A stretch of 64,000 nt of DNA, taken from the NCBI GenBank assembly GCA_016201275.1, contig JACQDB010000138.1, positions 124,001 through 188,000 of the forward strand. Reading direction: 5' to 3'. The notes beneath the pieces are model-generated. The model was given only the letters and a program-made list of their open reading frames with translations, was not told the DNA's origin and did no database searches. Source of the stretch: Acidobacteriota bacterium. GTDB taxonomy: Bacteria > Acidobacteriota > Blastocatellia > UBA7656. Shown here piece by piece: positions 14,651 through 22,074 of the stretch (position 1 is its first letter; every line of letters starts with the position of its first letter). A program made the translations under genes and the position numbers.

Positions 14651-15248
14651 AGCCTTGAACTCCTCACAGCCGATAGAGAGCATCAGCCCGCGGGCACCCG
14701 ATTTGAGTTACCTGGTGCAGAGTGCCGGTTGGTTTCCAAATCTTGAGAAGCGACAGATGGAATACCGGAGGGCTGATGGTCAGGTGCTTGACCGCAGAGC
14801 GATGACCAGAGGCGAGCTTGAGCGCCTGTCGAAAGGAGCAGATATGCCGAGAGGAATAGCAGTAAACCTTGTGGATTTTATTGACCAGAAATGGAACCAC
14901 CTGACGCTGAAGGCAGTGGCTAGTCCTTGCCCGAAAACCGGAGCCAAGCGCGGCGAGTTTGAATGCGACCTCTGTAGCAAGCGCACGGTGAAAGTATTTT
15001 CCAATGTGCGCGCAGGGCTTGTGAAATCTTGTTGCGGGCGCGGACAAGGAATCGCAACGAAATCGGTTCCAGCGGAGACAAACCCCTTTCCTGATGTTAC
15101 CCCCCCCAGCAACTATCAGACCAAAGTGTGCCCTCAGCCGAGACCGCACTCGCGGCAGTCGAAGAGCGCATTCGTCCATCAGGGGTTCAGGTGCTCCCGC
15201 ATTTCGAGCGCGATATTCTACGCACCGGCAAACGACTTTCTTCCCTAA
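14643..15248 (+). CDS. zinc-binding protein, 5' part of a frameshifted gene
   Basis: Open frame of 201 residues. Residues about 68-135 (FIDQKWNHLTLKAVASPC...CDLCSKRTVKVFSNVRAGLVKSCCG) match the zinc-binding module often found with phage AP2/HNH proteins. An internal ATG at 14844 has a strong AAAGGAG site and may be the real start. At the C8 run 15100-15107 the frame changes: beyond it this frame is Arg/Ser-rich and unlike a protein, while the -1 frame continues as a normal helical protein to 15406. The full product is probably 14643 (or 14844) to 15406 by -1 slippage, or the run is a sequencing or mutation error. Confidence 0.5.
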   Translation: MRKALNSSQPIESISPRAPDLSYLVQSAGWFPNLEKRQMEYRRADGQVLDRRAMTRGELERLSKGADMPRGIAVNLVDFIDQKWNHLTLKAVASPCPKTGAKRGEFECDLCSKRTVKVFSNVRAGLVKSCCGRGQGIATKSVPAETNPFPDVTPPSNYQTKVCPQPRPHSRQSKSAFVHQGFRCSRISSAIFYAPANDFLP

Positions 15249-15406
15249 TCGATTACGCGGAGACAATGAGTGTCGAAGATGTCGAAGCCATGATCGCAGA
15301 GATTGATCGGGTGGTAATGTCGCCTTTTGCTAACGTGCCGCCAGGAGCCAGAGAGCAGGCAGTAGCATTCTTGGATTTTAAAAAGGCGCTGGGAACAATT
15401 GAATGA
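15128..15406 (+). CDS. helical continuation of the frameshifted gene
   Basis: About 92 residues in the -1 frame relative to the gene before it (ETALAAVEERIRP...LSSLIDYAETMSVEDVEAMIAEIDRVV...AVAFLDFKKALG). A GTG at 15128 could start it, but no ribosome site is visible there. The frame is open back to the C8 run at 15100-15107, which supports a single protein produced by frameshifting. The segment is helical and without recognised family. Confidence 0.45.
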   Translation: MPSAETALAAVEERIRPSGVQVLPHFERDILRTGKRLSSLIDYAETMSVEDVEAMIAEIDRVVMSPFANVPPGAREQAVAFLDFKKALGTIE

Positions 15407-15472
15407 TGACACTCCCGCCGCGTAAACGCAGGGGCTTCGTTTGATAACAACTTAAACCTAAAAGGGGAATTT

Positions 15473-15829
15473 ATGGCTGAGAGTTATGAGAAACTTAAAG
15501 AGCAGAAAGAGCAAATCAATGCAAAACCTATAGACATGATTTTGCATTGTCCAAACTGCTCTGCCCAGCATATTGACGCGCCAGAGTTGCGATGTCCGAA
15601 ATGCGATTCACCTGATCCGAAGAGACATCCGGCGATGCAGTTTGAAGGAGAAGTTCAGATTTGCGATCACCTTTGGCACACATTCGATAAGCCGTGGAAC
15701 AACCCGCCGCACAAATCCCATTTTTGCCATGCATGTAAAACCGTTTGGCGTCCAGCCGATGTGTCAACAAATGGGGTCGCAGAAATACGAACAAGAGGCG
15801 ATGCGGATACTTGGCCTTCGTTGGCCTGA
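15473..15829 (+). CDS. zinc-finger phage protein
   Basis: 118 residues, AAAAGGGG before the ATG. It contains CPNCSAQHID, CPKCDSPDP and later the run PPHKSHFCHACKTVWRPADV followed by STNGVAEIRTRG, a motif I know from many short phage proteins with the same PPH-SH-C-C-W-RPADV-TNGV order. Four CxxC/CxH groups would hold two zinc ions. Role unknown. Confidence 0.7.
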   Translation: MAESYEKLKEQKEQINAKPIDMILHCPNCSAQHIDAPELRCPKCDSPDPKRHPAMQFEGEVQICDHLWHTFDKPWNNPPHKSHFCHACKTVWRPADVSTNGVAEIRTRGDADTWPSLA

Positions 15830-15932
15830 TAACGCAAGTCCATCGTTGCCCCGCCCCGTTTACGCGGGAACGGAAGCAACCGCGATTTCCTCCGCGCCAT
15901 GAAACGGCACGGTCTCCGTTGCGAGGGAAAGG

Positions 15933-16040
15933 ATGAAAAAACGAGAGCATTATCACTACGGCGTTTTTATCTGCCCTGAATGCGGCAAGGCTGGCGGGCA
16001 GCATGGCGATGATTGCACGGCGATGATTGCACGGCGATGA
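15933..16040 (+). pseudogene. zinc-knuckle gene broken by 14-bp tandem expansion
   Basis: From the ATG at 15933 the frame gives 35 residues with CPECGKAGGQHGDDC, then a stop inside a tandem repeat. If two 14-bp repeat units (28 bp) are removed, the frame runs on to TGA at 16129-16131 as a normal acidic C-terminus (GVGIEDKQQRENQMLAALTD). So an expansion of 28 bp shifted the frame. It is either a broken gene or a slippage switch. AGGGAAAGG lies before the ATG. Confidence 0.55.
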
Positions 16041-16055
16041 TTGCACGGCGATGAT
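16005..16055 (+). repeat. 14-bp tandem repeat, 3.6 copies
   Basis: Unit GGCGATGATTGCAC at 16005-16018, 16019-16032 and 16033-16046, with a 9-bp partial copy at 16047-16055. The copies are identical. Because 14 is not a multiple of three, each gain or loss changes the reading frame of the gene that holds it. Confidence 0.9.
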
Positions 16056-16142
16056 GTTGGGCGTTGGCATTGAAGATAAACAGCAACGTGAAAATCAGAT
16101 GCTTGCGGCCTTAACCGATAGCGACGATTGAAAGGAAAGTGT

Positions 16143-16358
16143 ATGGACGAAGAGCTTTTGTATCTCTGCCAGGACGTTGATATGGCAGCAAACGATTGCA
16201 ATCGATTTGGCGGCAATGTTGCTTATGAGGCGGAGCGAAAGAATTTCGATTATGTTAATGCCAATATCGAGCAGGCGATTGCCAGCGCAAAAAGTCTAGT
16301 CGCCCGTCTCGACTCGCTGAAACGATTTGTTCAATCGCATTCTGAATTATCGAAATGA
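16143..16358 (+). CDS. small helical protein, unknown
   Basis: 71 residues from the ATG at 16143 (AAAGGAAAG upstream). It is acidic at the N-terminus and helical throughout (IEQAIASAKSLVARLDSLKRFV suggests a coiled coil). Its end overlaps the start of the DUF1064 gene by 4 nt. No known family. Confidence 0.5.
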   Translation: MDEELLYLCQDVDMAANDCNRFGGNVAYEAERKNFDYVNANIEQAIASAKSLVARLDSLKRFVQSHSELSK

Positions 16359-16783
16359 GTAAACGCGGGCTGAAACTGAATAATGCGCTGGTCAAACAGC
16401 TTCGTAAGCAGGGCTTGAATCAGGAGCTACTGGCGCAAATTAAGCCCGCGGGTTCCAAGATGCGCAACCGGCACACGGTCGTGGACAACATCACATTTGA
16501 TAGCAGGCTGGAAGCCGCCCGCTATCAAGACTTGAAAGTTCTTCAGCAGGCTGGTCGCATCAGCGAGCTGAAGTACCATGTGGTCTTCCACCTGGTTGTG
16601 AACGGAATCCAGATTGGAAATTATGAAGCCGATTTCACTTATCGCGAAGCAGGTGGCCTTGTCATCGAGGATTGCAAGGGACAGCGGACGCCGCTTTACG
16701 TCATCAAGAAAAATCTCATGAAAGCGCTCTATGGAATAGAGATTGTTGAGATTGTCGCGTCACGGTGGAGGAGAAACCGGTGA
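16355..16783 (+). CDS. DUF1064 nuclease-like protein
   Basis: 142 residues. The signature block of DUF1064 is present: FDSRLEAARYQDLKVLQQAGRI, then YEADFTYREAGGLVIEDCKGQRT and KKNLMKALYGIEI. The fold is that of PD-(D/E)XK Holliday-junction-resolvase-like nucleases: E in SRLEAARY, D in ADFTY, and E-x-K in EDCKG are the expected active residues. These phage proteins may cut branched DNA; activity is inferred. It is coupled to the gene before it by overlap (ATGA). Confidence 0.8.
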   Translation: MSKRGLKLNNALVKQLRKQGLNQELLAQIKPAGSKMRNRHTVVDNITFDSRLEAARYQDLKVLQQAGRISELKYHVVFHLVVNGIQIGNYEADFTYREAGGLVIEDCKGQRTPLYVIKKNLMKALYGIEIVEIVASRWRRNR

Positions 16784-16834
16784 GACAACTACCGCCTAAT
16801 TGAGCGCGTTGCAGGAAAAAACGGAGAATAACCT

Positions 16835-17203
16835 ATGAGCCAATCAAGAATCAACATTGCTTATTTGCGTGTCCATTCGGATGTTTGCCCGGTCGTCCTT
16901 TACAACGAACAGGGGCAGGCGTTTATCTGCATCCATACCTTGGATAACGGGAGTTGTCTGCTGCACGGCGTAATCGCTACGGCTGAGGAAATCGCCAAAG
17001 CCGAAGCGAACTATGCGGACTGGAAAGCCAGTCTTGATAACCGCCAGCAACAAATTGAGCGGTTACAAGAGCAACTGCATTCCGATCCGCAAAACGAGAC
17101 TTTGCGACATAGTTTAGACCTTGCTGCTCAACAAACGCCGGCCTGGTTTAATCAGGCGGAACGGGCGCGGCTGGAACTCCAAGCGCTAAGGAGGTTGAAG
17201 TGA
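16835..17203 (+). CDS. unknown protein with coiled coil
   Basis: 122 residues, CGGAG before the ATG. N-terminal beta-rich part (residues 6-50, VVLYNEQGQAFICIHTL) and a C-terminal coiled coil (residues about 65-122, KASLDNRQQQIERLQEQL) with a break near DPQNETL. No recognised family. It lies in the same operon between the DUF1064 gene and a gene of unknown role. Confidence 0.5.
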   Translation: MSQSRINIAYLRVHSDVCPVVLYNEQGQAFICIHTLDNGSCLLHGVIATAEEIAKAEANYADWKASLDNRQQQIERLQEQLHSDPQNETLRHSLDLAAQQTPAWFNQAERARLELQALRRLK

Positions 17204-17240
17204 AAGTTACACTTAGATGGCTAAAACAGGAGGCGCAATT

Positions 17241-17804
17241 ATGAAACCAGTAAACTTAGAAATAGATGGATTACCTGCAACAGTTTACGCGAAAGATCAG
17301 CCTGAGTATTTCCCACTTCCATGCGTTCGGCTACCCAACGGTCAAATCGCAATCCGTTGGCAGCTCGACGATCTGGAGCGCGACCTGATTGCCGATAGCG
17401 GCACGTTTTATCTCTGCGTAAACACTTTCAACAGACCGCTTCAGCCGCTCTTGCCGATGGCGGATTGCCCGGAAGTGGCTACGGATGAGAACGGCAACAC
17501 TTTTTTCTACTCGCCCGCAGAGTACCGACGCGAGCAGGGCATAGCGGAGCCGGAGATTCAGATTGACGGCCTGCCTGCTGGCTATCGTGACCGGCTGACA
17601 ACCGTTACAGAAATTCATTTCGGCTTTTGGGATAAGGTGAAAATCTTATTTGGCTGGAAGGTTGAATTACGAAGCCAGACCTTCGTACAGCATTGCGCCG
17701 GCAAATGCTATTGCGAGGAGGACGTAAGCGTTTACCGTCCGCGCAAATTACCAAAAGGTTGGGGAGCGGTCGAGGTCAAAGCGAGGGATGTAAATGAGCA
17801 ATGA
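17241..17804 (+). CDS. unknown protein, possible two-domain
   Basis: 187 residues from the ATG at 17241 with AGGAGG upstream (the frame is open from 17217). The N-terminal 90 residues look beta-rich (LEIDGLPATVYAKDQPEY...FPLPCVRLPNGQIAIRWQL). The C-terminal segment HFGFWDKVKILFGWKVELRSQTF resembles a short segment common in phage proteins of the FW-LFGW type (from memory), followed by CAGKCYCEED. No function known. It ends 10 nt after the start of the next gene. Confidence 0.5.
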   Translation: MKPVNLEIDGLPATVYAKDQPEYFPLPCVRLPNGQIAIRWQLDDLERDLIADSGTFYLCVNTFNRPLQPLLPMADCPEVATDENGNTFFYSPAEYRREQGIAEPEIQIDGLPAGYRDRLTTVTEIHFGFWDKVKILFGWKVELRSQTFVQHCAGKCYCEEDVSVYRPRKLPKGWGAVEVKARDVNEQ

Positions 17805-18198
17805 AATCAAGCCGTTTTCAATGCACCGCTTCGTTTCGCTATGGTGTTGTGAGTGCGAATTTGAAGTTGATGGCAACGTCGTCTTTTTATGGGAACCGCT
17901 ACATTACCCAGGCGAAAAACTAACGGAAAAAGACAGGCCGCATTGGAACGATGAATACATCACGTTTTATCGAGTAGAAGAAAAAGATTGGTTGCGTATC
18001 ACTCGACACCTGATGTTCAGTCGTAGCGCGTCGCCTGATGTGCTGATTCTACAGAACGGGCTTTGCGTTGAAGTTACTGGCGGGCAGGTCGTTTGGAGGT
18101 CGGAGTTTGAACGCTGGTTCATACGCTGGCAAGGCTATACCCACTCACGTATGTCATTGCTGGCTTCGACCGGACTGGAGCAATGGAGGAACCTGTGA
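17794..18198 (+). CDS. unknown protein
   Basis: 134 residues. It is Trp-rich (nine Trp) and mostly beta in character, with CCECEF near the N-terminus and HLMFSRSASPDVLILQNGLCVEV in the middle. It overlaps its upstream neighbour by 11 nt and the next start by 4 nt (GTGA), so translation is coupled along three genes. No family recognised. Confidence 0.5.
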   Translation: MSNEIKPFSMHRFVSLWCCECEFEVDGNVVFLWEPLHYPGEKLTEKDRPHWNDEYITFYRVEEKDWLRITRHLMFSRSASPDVLILQNGLCVEVTGGQVVWRSEFERWFIRWQGYTHSRMSLLASTGLEQWRNL

Positions 18199-18863
18199 GC
18201 AAGTTCATGCTGATCCCTGTGTTTTATAAAGATAACATTATCGAGGCGATTAACGTGCGCTATGAATGGTGGAAGCAGGAAGATGAGCGTCACGAAGAAG
18301 AGTTGCGGCGCATGGGCGGGATGACCGTCTATTCAAATACTCACACCATCTTCGAGTGGCCTATTGCGCGGCTGAACAACGCCGAGTGCGTAAGCCGCGA
18401 TGAGCATGGGTTGCTGTGTCGCCCGGATGCAAACCTTGGGTGTTATCTGATGATTGGCGAACAGTGCAAACGCGATCTGGTTCGCTTGCTCCGGGCTGCT
18501 GCCAGAGACAACGGCGCGTCAATGGTTTCCGCCGACATCGTTGAAAGCGCAATGGTCGTGGAGCTGCCGGAGATTCACAACTTCGTTGATGCGAACGATG
18601 ACAAGTGGCAGATCATTGGCTGGGACGGGCAGGATGCAGAGCAGAGATTATTAAACAGCGGGCGTGGCGTAAAAGCGCCGCTCGAATGGCATGGCGCGCA
18701 GACCGCCTGGTGTGATACCGGCGGTGTTTATGTGGGCAAATTTGACCCGATTGCTGACGAGCCTTCCCCCGACGAACCTTACGAACAACAGGTAGTCGGT
18801 GAATCGTCACAGGATTTCGGTCAGGTAAATTTGCAGGTGGGCGAAGACGAGATTCCATTTTGA
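18195..18863 (+). CDS. protein with SSB-like C-terminal tip
   Basis: 222 residues from the GTG at 18195, which has GGAGG upstream and overlaps the preceding stop; the ATG at 18183 overlaps the ribosome site and is less likely. The body is alpha/beta, with Cys residues at CVSRD, LLCRPD, LGCYL and GEQCKR. The last 60 residues are acidic and Pro/Gln/Gly-rich, and the protein ends GEDEIPF. Bacterial SSB ends in an acidic tail with DDDIPF, the hook for repair and replication enzymes. The tip is seen directly; an ssDNA-binding role or SSB mimicry is inferred. Confidence 0.5.
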   Translation: MSKFMLIPVFYKDNIIEAINVRYEWWKQEDERHEEELRRMGGMTVYSNTHTIFEWPIARLNNAECVSRDEHGLLCRPDANLGCYLMIGEQCKRDLVRLLRAAARDNGASMVSADIVESAMVVELPEIHNFVDANDDKWQIIGWDGQDAEQRLLNSGRGVKAPLEWHGAQTAWCDTGGVYVGKFDPIADEPSPDEPYEQQVVGESSQDFGQVNLQVGEDEIPF

Positions 18864-18873
18864 AGGAGAATTT

Positions 18874-19062
18874 ATGTCTGAACGAAAAACAGAACCCTGA
18901 CCAGGTGGCTGCGATCATACGGACGAACAGCACAGGGCTTTCGACGAGGGACTGGCTGCTGGTGAAGCCGGACTGAGCGAGGACGATTGCCCGTATGAGG
19001 ATTTTTATCTGGCAGAGGATTGGAAGACAGGGCTTTCAGTAACGATCACCTACGACAATTAA
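18874..19062 (+). pseudogene. RMF-like small protein with in-frame TGA
   Basis: From the ATG at 18874 (AAGGAG upstream) the frame reads MSERKTEP, a TGA at 18898, and then runs open for 53 more codons to TAA at 19060-19062. The part after the TGA (GCDHTDEQHRAFDEGLAAGEAGL...CPYEDF) has the layout of phage ribosome-modulation-factor-like microproteins (A-x2-EG-x2-AG...CPY). A TGG-to-TGA change is the simplest cause. I see no SECIS-type structure that would argue for selenocysteine. Either a pseudogene or a readthrough product. Confidence 0.5.
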
Positions 19063-19073
19063 GAGGTAAAGCT

Positions 19074-19457
19074 TTGATTTACACGGCAGGATATTACGGC
19101 AGAGATTTTCAGCAATTCAAAGCAACAGTCAAACACCTTGACGCTGCGGTGATTGATATTCGCCTAATGCCTCAGTCGCGCTTTTTTCCTGACTGGCGCA
19201 AGAGAAATCTTGAACTTGAACTGTCACCTTCCTACTTCCATGTCGTTGAACTGGGCAACAAGGCATTCAAGGAAAATCGTATTGAGATTCTCGATCTGGC
19301 AGCCGGAATGCAGTTCGTCAAACGCATAATTGAAGAGATCCAACGCGATGTAATCCTTCTTTGCGCCTGTAAATCTCTTTCTACTTGTCACAGGCATATA
19401 GTGGCAGAAGCTTTCAGAAAAGAAGGCCATAAAGTGCAGGAACTGCCTGATGCTTGA
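19074..19457 (+). CDS. DUF488 family protein
   Basis: 127 residues from the TTG at 19074 (AGAGGT upstream), which places MIYTAGYYGRDFQQF at the N-terminus as in the family; the longer open frame begins upstream at another TTG, inside the previous frame. DUF488 features: DAAVIDIRLMPQSR, the central SPSYFHVVELGN, and the C-terminal CACKSLSTCHRHIVAEAF, a conserved Cys-His block. The biochemical role of the family is not settled. It starts 11 nt after the disrupted RMF-like gene. Confidence 0.75.
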   Translation: MIYTAGYYGRDFQQFKATVKHLDAAVIDIRLMPQSRFFPDWRKRNLELELSPSYFHVVELGNKAFKENRIEILDLAAGMQFVKRIIEEIQRDVILLCACKSLSTCHRHIVAEAFRKEGHKVQELPDA

Positions 19458-19602
19458 GCCATCAACAATTATGCGCCTTGTTCGCAGCAAATACGATTGC
19501 GGCGATTGCGGTGGTGTTCACGAATACGACGATCCGCTTTTTGATATTCATAAATCAGCGGCGTTGAGCTTTGTGATTTGTTTACGAAGAAGTAAGGAGT
19601 AG
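19450..19602 (+). CDS. small zinc-knuckle protein
   Basis: 50 residues read directly from the sequence. ATG at 19450 overlaps the end of the DUF488 gene by 8 nt, and the stop at 19602 is 2 nt before the next ATG. CGDCGGVHEYDD gives a CxxC plus His group. No family. Its support is the tight overlap with its neighbours and the zinc-knuckle motif. Confidence 0.45.
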   Translation: MLEPSTIMRLVRSKYDCGDCGGVHEYDDPLFDIHKSAALSFVICLRRSKE

Positions 19603-19604
19603 TC

Positions 19605-19832
19605 ATGGACGATACGAGACCTTTTCCGATTCAAGGCGGCGAATTTTATCGCGATGAAAAAGGTGATCGGTGTTTCACGAAGGGATCAACCATTCCTTGG
19701 TGGCTCGCGGCAAAAGCCTATGAGGCTTATCGAGCGAAATACGGAAGCTCCCAATCTCTTGAGCAGATTGCGGAACGAGGTGGCTTCGGGCGCGAAGAAT
19801 TATTGATGCTATTTAGTGAGGTGAAGAGATGA
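19605..19832 (+). CDS. phage-type small protein
   Basis: 75 residues. The segment STIPWWLAAKAYEAYRAKYGSSQSLEQIAERGGFGREELLMLF is a pattern I know from many phage proteins (IPWWLAEEAY...YGTSQSLERLAERGGFGREEL). It looks like a small helical protein with a helix-turn-helix-like second half (QIAERGGFGREEL). GTAAGGAG lies before the ATG. Function unknown; the family appears in phage early regions. Confidence 0.7.
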   Translation: MDDTRPFPIQGGEFYRDEKGDRCFTKGSTIPWWLAAKAYEAYRAKYGSSQSLEQIAERGGFGREELLMLFSEVKR

Positions 19833-20101
19833 GGGACACATCAGCAAGTTGCGATTGTTGCGGCAAGAGGGAGAACGCAGGGCAATGCGTAAGGGGTCGC
19901 CCGAGCTGTCCCTGTGAAAGGGATAACAAGTATCTGTTGTACGTCGCCCTTGAATGTCCGCAATGTAAGAAATGTCTGGTTCATTGTTTTTGCCTTGCAA
20001 AGAAATGTGTCTGCCAAAAGGGTCTAACCGGAAGCATCGGGCATTATCACACTTGTCTAGCTCGGATTAAGAGCCGCGAGCGAATTATATCAGGCTCCTA
20101 G
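19829..20101 (+). CDS. Cys-rich zinc-binding protein
   Basis: 90 residues, start overlapping the preceding stop (ATGA). Thirteen Cys and two or three His residues in CDCC, CPCERD, CPQCKKCLVHCFCLAKKCVC and HYHTC make several zinc or metal sites likely. No family recognised. It is the last of the small zinc proteins before the excisionase gene. Confidence 0.55.
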   Translation: MRDTSASCDCCGKRENAGQCVRGRPSCPCERDNKYLLYVALECPQCKKCLVHCFCLAKKCVCQKGLTGSIGHYHTCLARIKSRERIISGS

Positions 20102-20228
20102 ATCAATTTGAGATACCGCAAATTCAAGAAGAAGTGAGAGAGAATGTTGCGCTTCCTTCCGTCGAACAATCATAAAGACAGTGGGGCGAGCAACCGGCCC
20201 ACTGATTCTCAATAACTAAGGTGAGGTT

Positions 20229-20591
20229 ATGAGCGTACAACAGGCAAACGTACTCGTTGAGTTTTATGAAGGAATTATTGAAAAGGCACTCAGGCGCGTG
20301 CTTGATGAGCGCCATGCCTTATTTCCTGCCACCGATCCAGAACTTGCCGGTCAGATAGCCAGGATTAACGCCAAACCGAATATCACGGTGCTGGAGGCAG
20401 CGTTGTTGCTGAACTGTTCGGACTCCCACTTATACGCAAAGATCAAGGCCGCCAAAAGGAAGACAACCGGTTACCCAATTCCCTTCCTTGATCTGGATGG
20501 GGTGTACGTTTTCCCCAGGGAACGGCTCATTGAGTGGGCGGAAAGCGAGAAAGAGCGAAAGACCTTGAAATTGGAAAAGGGAGGTGCTTAA
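20229..20591 (+). CDS. excisionase-like helix-turn-helix protein
   Basis: 120 residues with AGGTGAGG before the ATG. Residues about 50-110 form a MerR/HTH_17-type winged helix of excisionases: ITVLEAALLLNCSDSHLYAKIKAAKRK, then IPFLDLDGVYVFPRERLIEW. A helical N-terminal extension (1-45) is unusual for Xis proteins. It ends 40 nt before the integrase start, so it is the likely directionality protein for that enzyme (inference). It may also regulate the integrase gene. Confidence 0.7.
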   Translation: MSVQQANVLVEFYEGIIEKALRRVLDERHALFPATDPELAGQIARINAKPNITVLEAALLLNCSDSHLYAKIKAAKRKTTGYPIPFLDLDGVYVFPRERLIEWAESEKERKTLKLEKGGA

Positions 20592-20631
20592 CTATGCGCC
20601 GTCTCCGACCGCTCCCGAAAGGAGAGCGTGT

Positions 20632-21861
20632 ATGACTGTTTCAAAACGAGGTAAAGATGGCATTTGCTCTGTCGTATTTCAGATCGAAGGGCAAACCCAT
20701 TGCTTCACATTCAATGGCAAGAAAGGAATGCCGCTGATCACGGATAAGCGGCTGGCAAAAGAAAAGGAGGTCGAACTCAAGAAGCAGATTCGCATGGGCA
20801 CGTTCCTACAGGAATCGCCCGTTCAGAACTTCGGGCGGTTCTACAAGGAAGTCTTCATGCATTACTCGAAGGATTACAAGTCGGAGTTGGGCCAAGACTT
20901 CGACGAGTATTACGGGCGGCGGCTGATCGAGGAATTCGGCCATCTGAAGTTTTCGCAGATTACGCCACGCCAGATCGAACGGTTTCTGATGAACTTGGCG
21001 AAGACCAAGACGAAGCAAGGAAGACTGTTTGCGCCGGTGACGGTCCGAATGTTTTACGAACGCCTTAACCGGACGTTTAACCTGGCGCGGCGCGAGCGGG
21101 TTTTCCTGGGCGAAAACCCCTGCCGGATGGTCAACGCCGAAATTCTCAAGAGCTTTCCGACCTGGCGTCCGAGGGAGAGATGGCTAAATCAGCACGATGA
21201 TGAAGAGGAGCAAAAGCTCTTCAACGAACTCAGTCCTGTTCTTTCGCCTTTGTGCCGTATCCTCCTTCATACCGGCCTCCGTCCGCCGAAGGAGATCCTG
21301 TTGATGGAAAAAGATCACGTAAATTTGACGGACAAGGTGCTGCGTTATAAGGGCGATAAGATGAAAATGATTCCTCCTCATTCTGTGTTCGTCGCCAACG
21401 GCAAGGATGGCACGACCCGCATGGTTCCCTTGAACCAGACGGTCAGGCGCATCTTTGAAGTGCTGGTGGGCGACGAAACGACCGGTCGATGGTTGTTTGC
21501 CAAAAACGGCCAGCCGATCAAATCCATCAAGAAAGGTTTTTCGGCGGCCTGCGAACGGGCCGGAATTGAAGACCTGAGGCCGTATGATCTGCGCCATACT
21601 TTCGCAACGCGCCTGGTCGAGCGCAATGTGCAGACAATCATCATTTCAGAGTTGCTCGGTCACACGCAGCCATTACAGGGCTTCGGTCATGCGTCTCGTA
21701 TCACCCCGGGCTATGCGCACGCGACCTATGACGCGATGCGCCGGGCGGTGGATTCGCTCGAATATCCGCCGCAAATCACGGCTTTCGAGCAGATGTCGAG
21801 CAAAAATCGAGCAAATGACCATGAGGTTGAAGTCGGAAATCAGATCGTGAAGGCAGGATAA
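20632..21861 (+). CDS. int: tyrosine recombinase / integrase
   Basis: 409 residues from the ATG at 20632 with AAAGGAG upstream. N-terminal arm-binding and SAM-like domains (about 45-165) are followed by the catalytic domain: first Arg in HTGLRPPKE (R217), [10 protein letters not shown] (R321, H322), ELLGHTQ (H344) and the nucleophile Tyr in GYAHATYD (Y361). Where many integrases have HxxR, this one has YDLR. A short insertion (LQGFGHAS) separates the LGH and Tyr motifs. The stop is 28 bp from the 3' end of tRNA-Val(GAC), which identifies the likely attachment site. Confidence 0.9.
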   Translation: MTVSKRGKDGICSVVFQIEGQTHCFTFNGKKGMPLITDKRLAKEKEVELKKQIRMGTFLQESPVQNFGRFYKEVFMHYSKDYKSELGQDFDEYYGRRLIEEFGHLKFSQITPRQIERFLMNLAKTKTKQGRLFAPVTVRMFYERLNRTFNLARRERVFLGENPCRMVNAEILKSFPTWRPRERWLNQHDDEEEQKLFNELSPVLSPLCRILLHTGLRPPKEILLMEKDHVNLTDKVLRYKGDKMKMIPPHSVFVANGKDGTTRMVPLNQTVRRIFEVLVGDETTGRWLFAKNGQPIKSIKKGFSAACERAGIEDLRPYDLRHTFATRLVERNVQTIIISELLGHTQPLQGFGHASRITPGYAHATYDAMRRAVDSLEYPPQITAFEQMSSKNRANDHEVEVGNQIVKAG

Positions 21862-21888
21862 GTGTTTGGGATACTTGAAAAGGAAAGA

Positions 21889-21961
<73 letters not shown>

Positions 21962-22012
21962 GTGAAGCGAACGCTTAAAGTAGCAGATGGCGGAAAGCCA
22001 TGTCAACCGTGA

Positions 22013-22060
22013 CGAAAAAGTAGAGCGACAGCCAATCAAACTCCTATTGCCTGTCGCTCT
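22013..22060 (-). terminator. intrinsic terminator of rpoD
   Basis: About 15-bp stem with one mismatch (22022-22036 with 22046-22060). On the leftward strand it is followed by ACTTTTTC. It lies 15 bp after the rpoD stop codon. Confidence 0.75.
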
Positions 22061-22074
22061 TTGATAGCACAAAA

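Noticed and set aside
15418-15868. Inverted copies of CCGCGTAAACG near 15420 and 15860 as an att or IS border
   Set aside because: Only 11 bp, no transposase or recombinase between them, and they lie in a run of normal small genes; probably chance.
18898-18900. Selenocysteine codon at the in-frame TGA
   Set aside because: No SECIS-like stem after the TGA and no selenium genes in the window; RMF-like proteins do not have selenocysteine. A stop mutation is simpler.
1-21861. Conjugative element (ICE)
   Set aside because: No relaxase, coupling protein or type IV secretion gene in the visible part; the replication and small-protein content is more phage-like. The left part outside the window could still change this.
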